In this document: piece by piece, positions 58,133 to 64,000 of the stretch
Layout of the letters: every line of letters begins with the position of its first letter
Position numbering within the stretch: position 1 is the first letter of the stretch
From: Clostridiales bacterium
Lineage (GTDB): Bacteria; Bacillota; Clostridia; Oscillospirales; Acutalibacteraceae
Direction: 5' to 3'
DNA: 64,000 bases
Assembly (NCBI GenBank): GCA_024690965.1
Contig: JAILOG010000002.1
Coordinates: 1-64,000 of the forward strand
Program-made: the position numbers and the translations under genes
Notes under the pieces: generated by a model
Seen by the model: only the letters and a program-made list of their open reading frames with translations
Databases searched by the model: none
Told to the model about the DNA's origin: nothing

Positions 58133-58185
58133 TACGGCGCGTTTGCTGAAAAGCTTGCATATTGCAAAGCTTAAGCGGCGCGCTT
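58133..58185 (+). other. Hairpin-rich gap between deoB and cdd
   Basis: GCGCG-rich ends enclose an imperfect stem around GCTTGCA/TGCAAAGC (58153-58159 with 58163-58170). There is no T-run, so an mRNA-processing or stabilising hairpin is likelier than a terminator. Confidence 0.4.
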
Positions 58186-58225
58186 GAATAATCCTTATTT
58201 ATAAATAGAAAGGGCGTAGATTATT

Positions 58226-58633
58226 ATGACTCAACTTGAGCTTATAGCATTGGCAAAGAAAGCCGCACAGGCGGCATATGTGCCGTATTCGCATTTTAAA
58301 GTAGGCGCCGCTTTGCTTACAAAAAGCGGAAAGGTTTATTTGGGCTGCAATATAGAAAATGCTTCTTATCCTGCCACAAACTGCGCAGAGAGAACAGCGT
58401 TTTTTAAAGCTGTGTCCGAAGGCGAGCGCGATTTTGAGGCTATTGCCATTGTTGGAGGAATAGAAGGCAACTTTACGGGTTATGCTTCTCCGTGCGGCGT
58501 TTGCAGACAGGTTATGCGTGAGTTCTGCGATGACGACTTCAGGATAATTCTCGGCAGAAATGACGATGAATTTATCGAAGATACTTTATCCGGATTTTTG
58601 CCCTATGGGTTTACTAACGAGAACTTAATTTAA
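58226..58633 (+). CDS. cdd: Cytidine deaminase
   Basis: A 135-residue zinc enzyme that deaminates cytidine and deoxycytidine to uridine and deoxyuridine. The catalytic Glu and first Zn Cys are in TNCAERTAFF and the other two Zn cysteines in SPCGVCRQVMREFC. Also SHFKVGAALLTKSG and GCNIENASYP at the substrate site. It prepares pyrimidines for the phosphorylase whose gene begins at 63943. Confidence 0.97.
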   Translation: MTQLELIALAKKAAQAAYVPYSHFKVGAALLTKSGKVYLGCNIENASYPATNCAERTAFFKAVSEGERDFEAIAIVGGIEGNFTGYASPCGVCRQVMREFCDDDFRIILGRNDDEFIEDTLSGFLPYGFTNENLI

Positions 58634-58728
58634 TCAGATAAATGTTGTCACATTGCACAAAAATTACAATAGTTTTTCGACAAAATGTATATTTTTGGAG
58701 TCTAAAGCATATTTTTTCATAAAAATGC

Positions 58729-58757
58729 TTGATTATGTAATTGCTTTGTGCTACAAT
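58729..58757 (+). promoter_or_regulatory. Promoter of the BMP lipoprotein gene and transporter operon
   Basis: TTGATT (58729-58734), 17-nt spacer, TACAAT (58752-58757), 61 nt before the start codon. Confidence 0.7.
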
Positions 58758-58818
58758 TTAGCGGTAGTCGAGAAATCGAACTATAATATAATATTTTTTC
58801 TCAGGAGGAAGAAAAACT

Positions 58819-59997
58819 ATGAAGAAAATTTTGGCAATTATGCTGACTTTAGGTCTCGTATTTGCTTGCGCTGCATGCGGCGGTAACGAAACAGCAAGCA
58901 CAGCAAGCACAGAGAGCAAAGCCGGCACAGAGAGCGTAGCAAGCACTGAAGCAACAACCGATATGAAAGTTGCTCTTGTAACAGACGTTGGCTCTTTGGA
59001 CGACGAGTCCTTTAACCAGGCTACATGGGAAGGCGTTAAGTCTTTCTGCGAAGCTAACAGCATCGACTTCACATACTTCCAGCCCCAAGAGGACAGCACA
59101 GAAGAAAGAGAAACAAAGATTGCAGAAGCAGTTGCAGCAGGTTACAACGTAATCGTTATGCCTGGTTACCTCTTCGGTGAAGCTATCTCTAATGCTCAAA
59201 ATGATTATCCCGATGTTAAATTCATCGCTGTTGACGTTTCCGAAGGCGACGTTACAGACGGCAAGCTCGAGTCAAATGCACACTGCATCGTTTTCAGCGA
59301 AGAGCAGGCAGGTTATCTTGCAGGCTACGCAGCTGTTAAAGATGGCTTTACAAAACTCGGCTTCCTCGGCGGTATGGCAGTTCCCGCAGTTATCAGATAC
59401 GGCTACGGCTTCGTATACGGCGCAGACGCTGCTGCTGAAGAGCTCGGCACAGACATAAGCATTAAGTACACATACGGCGGTCAATTCTTTGGTGATGCTA
59501 CAATCACAGCAAAGATGGAAGGCTGGTATTCAGAAGGCACAGAAGTTGTATTCGCTTGCGGCGGCGGTATCTACACATCCGCTCTTGAAGCAGCTGTAAA
59601 CAACAAGAAGTACGTTATCGGTGTTGACGTTGACCAAAGCGGTCTCGGCGTTGACTACATCAACGGTGACAACGACAAAACAGCTCTCGGTTACAACCCC
59701 TTCCTTACATCAGCATTTAAGGGACTTGCAAACTCTGTTTCCGATACACTCGGTCTTATCAAAGACGGCAAGTGGGATACAGTTGGCGGCACATTCTCAA
59801 CACTCGGCCTCACAGCAGGCGATTATGTAGGTATTCCTACAGACGAGCGCGCTTGGAACTTCAGAACCTTCACAGTTGAAGAGTACGAAGCTATCAAAGC
59901 TAAGCTCACAGACGGTTCTGTTGCAGTTTCCAACGATTCTTCGGATGACGTTCATCCTGAGGTTGGCGCTCACACAACTGTTGATTACATCAGCTAA
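58819..59997 (+). CDS. BMP-family nucleoside-binding lipoprotein
   Basis: A 392-residue substrate-binding protein of the basic membrane protein (PnrA/BmpA) family. The signal peptide ends in an ACAACGG-type lipobox, so it is tethered to the membrane. A Ser/Thr-rich linker precedes the domain, which has LVTDVGSLDDESFNQATWEG near residues 53-71 (nucleoside contacts), VIVMPGYLFG and VDVDQSGLG. Codon choice favours C-ending codons, unlike most of the window, suggesting high expression. With the ABC genes downstream it captures nucleosides. Confidence 0.94.
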   Translation: MKKILAIMLTLGLVFACAACGGNETASTASTESKAGTESVASTEATTDMKVALVTDVGSLDDESFNQATWEGVKSFCEANSIDFTYFQPQEDSTEERETKIAEAVAAGYNVIVMPGYLFGEAISNAQNDYPDVKFIAVDVSEGDVTDGKLESNAHCIVFSEEQAGYLAGYAAVKDGFTKLGFLGGMAVPAVIRYGYGFVYGADAAAEELGTDISIKYTYGGQFFGDATITAKMEGWYSEGTEVVFACGGGIYTSALEAAVNNKKYVIGVDVDQSGLGVDYINGDNDKTALGYNPFLTSAFKGLANSVSDTLGLIKDGKWDTVGGTFSTLGLTAGDYVGIPTDERAWNFRTFTVEEYEAIKAKLTDGSVAVSNDSSDDVHPEVGAHTTVDYIS

Positions 59998-60032
59998 TCA
60001 TAAGATTACTTTTGTAATATAAAACTATAACT

Positions 60033-60070
60033 ATAAAGAGAAAAGAGATTTTTTTCTCTTTTCTCTTTAT
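60033..60070 (+). terminator. Stem-loop between the binding-protein and ATPase genes
   Basis: Perfect 15-bp arms at 60033-60047 and 60056-60070 with an 8-nt loop. The following T-run is poor, so partial termination or 3'-end protection of the upstream mRNA is likely. Confidence 0.7.
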
Positions 60071-60150
60071 TTAGTTTTGCTCCCAAATTGGAAAAAATAT
60101 GTAGTCCGATTACAACACAGTCATTATAGATGCAAAGGAAATGTTACGAT

Positions 60151-61695
60151 ATGAATAATGAATACATTATAGAAATGTTAAATATTACAAAAGAATTTCC
60201 CGGCATTAGAGCTAATGATAATGTTACATTACAGCTTAAAAAAGGCGAAATTCACGCCCTGCTCGGTGAAAACGGCGCGGGCAAATCTACACTTATGAGT
60301 ATCCTGTTCGGTTTGTATCAACCCACATCGGGTATTATAAAGAAAAACGGTGTAGAAGTTAAAATTAACAATCCTAACGACGCTAACGCACTTAACATAG
60401 GTATGGTGCATCAGCACTTTAAACTTGTTGAGTGTTTTACCGTTCTTGAAAATATTATTTTGGGCGTTGAGCCCACAGCTGCGGGTCCGTTCCTCAGCAC
60501 TAAAGATGCCCGCGCCAAGGTTATGGATCTTTCTCAGAAATACGGTTTGAGCGTTAACCCGGACGCGCTTATCTCCGATATCACTGTTGGTATGCAGCAG
60601 AGAACAGAGATTCTCAAGATGCTCTACAGAGATAACGATATTCTTATCTTTGACGAGCCTACCGCTGTTTTGACACCGCAGGAAATAGAAGAGCTTATGA
60701 AGATAATGAAAAACCTTGCAAAAGAAGGCAAATCCATTCTCTTCATTACACATAAGCTTAATGAAATCATGGAAGTATCCGACAGATGTACAATACTACG
60801 TAAAGGTAAGTATATGGGTACCGTTGACATCGCGAACACCAACAAAGAAGAGCTTTCCCGTTTGATGGTAGGTCGTGACGTTAAATTTGAAGTTGACAAA
60901 GACGAGGCTAAGCCTAAAGAGTCTGTTCTTAAAATAAAGAATATGACCGTTCCCAGCAAGGTACATAAAAACAACGCCGTTAAGAATGTTTCCTTTAATG
61001 TTCGCGCGGGTGAGATAGTATGTATTGCCGGTATCGACGGAAACGGACAAACAGAGTTTGTTCACGCTCTTACGGGACTTGAGAAGATGAGCGAAGGTCA
61101 CATTGAGTTCAAGGGTGTGGATATATCTCACAGCAGTATAAGAGAGCGCTCAAAATCAGGTATGAGCCACATTCCTGAGGACAGACATAAACACGGTCTG
61201 GTTCTTGATTATACTCTCGAGCAAAATATGGTATTGCAGCGCTATTGGGAGCCTCAGTTCCAAAAAGCGGGCTTTATCAAAAACGGCGCAGTTCGTGACT
61301 ATGCATTGAAGCTTATTGATCAATATGATGTAAGAAGCGGTCAGGGACCTGTTACCACTGTAAGAAGTATGTCCGGCGGTAACCAACAAAAGGCTATTAT
61401 CGCCCGTGAGATAGACAAAGACCCCGATCTGCTTGTTGCGGTTCAGCCTACAAGAGGACTTGACGTAGGAGCTATAGAATACATTCATAAGCAGCTTGTT
61501 GCTCAGCGCGACAAAGGTAAGGCGGTTTTGCTTGTTTCTCTTGAGCTTGAAGAGGTTATGAATGTCAGCGACAGAATCCTCGTTATGTATGAGGGCGAGC
61601 TTGTTGGACAGCTTGACCCCAAACAAATAACCGTCCAAGAGCTTGGCTTGTATATGGCAGGCGCTAAGCGTGACGAAGTTCCGGCGGAGGTGTAA
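60151..61695 (+). CDS. Nucleoside ABC transporter ATP-binding protein
   Basis: A 514-residue protein with two tandem ABC domains. The first (1-240) has Walker A GENGAGKST and Walker B ILIFDEPTAVL. The second (about 255-500) has the degenerate Walker A GIDGNGQTE, LSGGNQQKAI-type signature (MSGGNQQKAI) and QPTRGLD. This RbsA/NupA/YufO layout is typical of nucleoside importers with two different permeases. ATG at 60151 is preferred (AAAGGA upstream); ATG 60130 lacks a ribosome binding site. Confidence 0.94.
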   Translation: MNNEYIIEMLNITKEFPGIRANDNVTLQLKKGEIHALLGENGAGKSTLMSILFGLYQPTSGIIKKNGVEVKINNPNDANALNIGMVHQHFKLVECFTVLENIILGVEPTAAGPFLSTKDARAKVMDLSQKYGLSVNPDALISDITVGMQQRTEILKMLYRDNDILIFDEPTAVLTPQEIEELMKIMKNLAKEGKSILFITHKLNEIMEVSDRCTILRKGKYMGTVDIANTNKEELSRLMVGRDVKFEVDKDEAKPKESVLKIKNMTVPSKVHKNNAVKNVSFNVRAGEIVCIAGIDGNGQTEFVHALTGLEKMSEGHIEFKGVDISHSSIRERSKSGMSHIPEDRHKHGLVLDYTLEQNMVLQRYWEPQFQKAGFIKNGAVRDYALKLIDQYDVRSGQGPVTTVRSMSGGNQQKAIIAREIDKDPDLLVAVQPTRGLDVGAIEYIHKQLVAQRDKGKAVLLVSLELEEVMNVSDRILVMYEGELVGQLDPKQITVQELGLYMAGAKRDEVPAEV

Positions 61696-61700
61696 GATAA

Positions 61701-62915
61701 ATGAGTAACACTACTACAATGAAAAGCGCGGCTCCGAAAAACTCAATTTCGCGCAAAAGCGGCTTAATTTCTGCCACAAACTCGATACTTTCTTCAATTG
61801 TTTGTATAATTATAGGTTTGTTGGTTGGATTCATAATTCTGGTTTGTATTAATGCTGAACACGCCGGGGAAGGTTTTATGACGATTCTTATAGGCGGATT
61901 TAACAACATTAACGCGCACGCAAGAAACATCAGTAAAGAGATCGCAGAAGCTGCTCCTCTTATTATGACGGGTTTATCTGTTGCGTTCGCTTATAAAACA
62001 GGCTTGTTTAACATAGGTGCCGCAGGACAGTATTCCGTAGGTGCTTTGGGCGCTTTGTATTTTGCGTTGGTGCTTCATATGCCCTGGTACATATGCATTT
62101 TGGCAGCAATGCTTTGCGGCGCTGTTTGGGGTGCGATTCCCGGTCTTTTAAAGGCTTTCTTTAACGTAAATGAAGTTATTACTTCAATTATGTTTAACTG
62201 GATAGCTCTTTACGGTGTAAATGAGCTTCTTAAAAACAACGTTCTCGGCAAAATGTACGAATCAACAAAGAATAAGACTTATGTTGTTCGCACAACAAGC
62301 GCCGGGTCGGCTATACCTAATATGGGACTCGACAATATTTTCTCAAAATCAACAACTATAGCCATATTTATTGCTATCATAGTAGCGATAATTATGTACA
62401 TAATCATCAACAAAACAACATTCGGTTATGAATTAAAGGCTTGCGGACATAACAAAGACGCTGCAAAATATGCGGGTATCAATGAGAAGAGAAGTATAAT
62501 CCTCTCTATGGTTATCGCAGGCGCTTTGGCAGGTTTGGGTGCCGCGTTGTTCTATCTGTCCGGCGTTGGCGAGTGGAACCCGAATGACTCGACAGCTTGC
62601 CCCGCGATAGGCTTTAACGGTATCTCAGTTGCATTGCTTGCCGTATGTAACCCGATAGGATGCGTATTCTCCGCTTTGCTTATATCTCATATAACAGTTG
62701 GCGGCAGTTGCCTTGCAACAGCTTATTATCAGCCTGAAATCGCAGATATTATCATAGGCGTTATCATTTACCTTTGCGCTTTTGCAATGCTCTTTAAGAT
62801 GCTTATCGGCAAAGTTGTAAAGGTAAAGTCAACTTCCGACGCTAACGCGGATCCTCAAATTGAATTGCATGAGCCGGACTCTGACAAAGAAGCCGAAAAG
62901 GAGGATGAAGAATAA
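61701..62915 (+). CDS. Nucleoside ABC transporter permease (first subunit)
   Basis: A 404-residue BPD_transp_2 membrane protein with about nine or ten helices. It has ISKEIAEAAPLIMTGLSVAF, FNIGAAGQYSVGALGALYF, the EVITSIMFNWIALY coupling segment and the acidic C-terminal tail EPDSDKEAEKEDEE. It forms a heterodimer with the next permease. GGAGG is within the end of the ATPase gene 5 nt upstream. Its stop codon overlaps the next ATG by one base. Confidence 0.94.
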   Translation: MSNTTTMKSAAPKNSISRKSGLISATNSILSSIVCIIIGLLVGFIILVCINAEHAGEGFMTILIGGFNNINAHARNISKEIAEAAPLIMTGLSVAFAYKTGLFNIGAAGQYSVGALGALYFALVLHMPWYICILAAMLCGAVWGAIPGLLKAFFNVNEVITSIMFNWIALYGVNELLKNNVLGKMYESTKNKTYVVRTTSAGSAIPNMGLDNIFSKSTTIAIFIAIIVAIIMYIIINKTTFGYELKACGHNKDAAKYAGINEKRSIILSMVIAGALAGLGAALFYLSGVGEWNPNDSTACPAIGFNGISVALLAVCNPIGCVFSALLISHITVGGSCLATAYYQPEIADIIIGVIIYLCAFAMLFKMLIGKVVKVKSTSDANADPQIELHEPDSDKEAEKEDEE

Positions 62916-63844
62916 TGTTACTGCTTATTAAATATACATTACTTTACGGTATCGTTCTTATGCTTGTTGCTTTGGGCGGTATGTTCTCCGAACGAAGCGG
63001 CGTTATCAACCTCGCGCTTGAAGGTATTATGTCTGTCGGCGCACTTGCGGGCGTGCTTACGCTTTGTATTCTTCCTCAGGGTATGGCACCCGGACTTGTA
63101 GTTTTGATTTCCATTGTTGTAAGCGCGGTTGCGGGACTCGTTTATTCTCTGCTTTTGGGATTTTCGGCTATCACGCTTAAAGCCGACCAAACTATCGGCG
63201 GTACTGCTCTTAATATGATGGCGACAGCTCTCGCGGTTGTTATAGTTAAGGTTTTCAACGGCTCTGCGTCAGCAAAGCTCAATTACAGTAACAATGCTTT
63301 CCTTATCGACATTCCTGTTGGTGACGACAAGCTTACCATCAACGTATTTCTTTTCATAGGACTTATAATTCTTTTGCTCGCTTTCTTGTTCCTTTACAAG
63401 ACAAAGTGGGGCTTAAGACTTCGTTCCTGCGGTGAGCATCCTCAGGCAGCAGACTCTGTAGGTATCAATGTTTACCGTTGGAGATACATAGGCGTTATGT
63501 TCTCAGGCCTTCTCGGCGGCATAGGCGGCTTTGCTTATGTTATCCCGTCTGTTTCCACATGGAACTTTGAGGTTGGCGTTACGGGCTTCGGTTTCCTTGC
63601 TCTCGCGGTTATGATCTTCGGTCAGTGGAAGCCTATCAACATTTTCGGCGCTGCTATGTTCTTTGCGGTGTTCAAATCTTTGGCAAACATTGCGGACTCC
63701 ACATTCCTCGCGGGTCTCGGACTTTCGAAGAACGTATACGATATGATGCCGTTTATCGCTTCAATGATAATCCTCGTGCTGTTCTCCAAGAATTCACGCG
63801 CACCTAAGGCAGAGGGTATTCCTTACGATAAGGGCAAGAGATAA
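62915..63844 (+). CDS. Nucleoside ABC transporter permease (second subunit)
   Basis: A 309-residue BPD_transp_2 membrane protein with eight or more helices. It has LGGMFSERSGVINLALEGIM at the N terminus, ADQTIGGTALNMMATALA as coupling helix, GLRLRSCGEHPQAADSVGIN and GFGFLALAVMIFGQWKP. Second permease of the BMP-type importer, translationally coupled to the first (TAATG). The gene ends before a 10-bp hairpin at 63871. Confidence 0.95.
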   Translation: MLLLIKYTLLYGIVLMLVALGGMFSERSGVINLALEGIMSVGALAGVLTLCILPQGMAPGLVVLISIVVSAVAGLVYSLLLGFSAITLKADQTIGGTALNMMATALAVVIVKVFNGSASAKLNYSNNAFLIDIPVGDDKLTINVFLFIGLIILLLAFLFLYKTKWGLRLRSCGEHPQAADSVGINVYRWRYIGVMFSGLLGGIGGFAYVIPSVSTWNFEVGVTGFGFLALAVMIFGQWKPINIFGAAMFFAVFKSLANIADSTFLAGLGLSKNVYDMMPFIASMIILVLFSKNSRAPKAEGIPYDKGKR

Positions 63845-63870
63845 TTTGATATTACTGATTTGTTAATGGC

Positions 63871-63893
63871 AGGTGGCCGATATTCGGTCACCT
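63871..63893 (+). other. Hairpin between the permease and pyrimidine-phosphorylase genes
   Basis: AGGTGGCCGA (63871-63880) pairs with TCGGTCACCT (63884-63893) around a 3-nt loop, with one G-U pair. No T-run follows, so readthrough into the next gene is expected. Confidence 0.55.
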
Positions 63894-63942
63894 TCCGCAT
63901 TTAAACTGACTTTTCGATTAATTAATATATGAGGTGATTAAT

Positions 63943-64000
63943 ATGAGAATGTATGATATTATTCAAAACAAGCGTGACGGCGGCGTTATGAGCGATGAAG
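63943..64000 (+). CDS. pdp: Pyrimidine-nucleoside phosphorylase, N-terminal fragment (runs off the window)
   Basis: The ATG has GAGGTG 7 nt upstream. The 19 visible codons start MRMYDIIQNKRDGGVMSDE, which matches the conserved N terminus of thymidine/pyrimidine-nucleoside phosphorylases (remembered pattern MRMxDIIxKKRDGxELxxEE). Position after the nucleoside importer supports it. The rest lies outside the window. Confidence 0.85.
   Translation, partial: MRMYDIIQNKRDGGVMSDE

Overview
The window looks like a chromosomal segment of a low-to-mid-GC, spore-forming anaerobic Firmicute of class Clostridia, most like the gut Oscillospiraceae/Ruminococcaceae group. The evidence is the SCIFF ranthipeptide pair, a SleB cortex hydrolase, the GlpA-like/GlpB-like/DUF1667 trio, LL-diaminopimelate aminotransferase, an MscL with an added zinc ribbon, Firmicute-type L10 and infC leaders, and secreted proteins with dockerin modules. 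I see no phage, insertion sequence, integrase or CRISPR array. Most of the window is ordinary core genome with clear sigma-A promoters and intrinsic terminators. The taxonomic placement is inference from gene content.

Layout. 1-7.7 kb (minus strand): tRNA-Pro, a lipoprotein, adenine deaminase, a riboflavin-type ECF S component, a patatin, a GT39-like membrane protein, a family-4 uracil-DNA glycosylase and a DegV protein. 8-12.2 kb: a membrane-anchored XRE regulator, a HAD phosphatase, RuvX, BioY and a secreted endonuclease I with a dockerin. 12.4-19.6 kb: a CdaR/PucR-type regulator, FtsEX, an ATP-grasp protein, a small membrane-anchored protein, and a secreted metallophosphoesterase with a dockerin. 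19.6-22.7 kb: a SCIFF precursor (too short for routine ORF calling), its radical SAM maturase and an Orn/Lys/Arg decarboxylase. 22.8-25.9 kb (minus): RF2, a heptaprenyl-diphosphate-synthase-component-I-like membrane protein, a NusG-II protein and an EamA transporter. 26-29.3 kb: infC-rpmI-rplT with a leader and an AUU start, a CAT-like acetyltransferase and GalE.

29.7-34.1 kb: a small, apparently highly expressed cohesin-like protein with an SPKTG-type wall/membrane anchor, a GC-rich multi-hairpin repeat, and a 979-residue secreted acidic repeat protein ending in a third dockerin. 34.3-43 kb: RNase HI, NifS, NifU, a GH13 enzyme, the three-gene anaerobic glycerol-3-phosphate oxidation set, and a secreted C39-like/SH3b protein. 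43-48.1 kb (minus): Ldh, SleB, C_GCAxxG_C_C and DUF3784-type small proteins, RecG and MscL. 48.3-55.2 kb: PsuK-PsuG, DapL (minus), GlpK with a monoacylglycerol-lipase-like hydrolase, and L7/L12-L10 (minus). 55.5-64 kb: deoC-deoD-deoB-cdd, a BMP nucleoside-binding lipoprotein, its ABC ATPase and two permeases, and the first codons of a pyrimidine-nucleoside phosphorylase.

How the genes may work together. Three secreted proteins share one dockerin type with an invariant Cys pair, and a single anchored cohesin-like protein lies among them. Two of the dockerin proteins are a nuclease and a phosphoesterase, and the right end of the window holds a complete nucleoside import and catabolism set, with adenine deaminase and pseudouridine genes elsewhere. 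The working hypothesis is a small non-cellulosomal cell-surface assembly that degrades extracellular nucleic acids and feeds nucleoside salvage. The second strong point is a SCIFF precursor in which the conserved fourth Cys and the following Thr are both Ser, with an extra C-terminal Cys instead.
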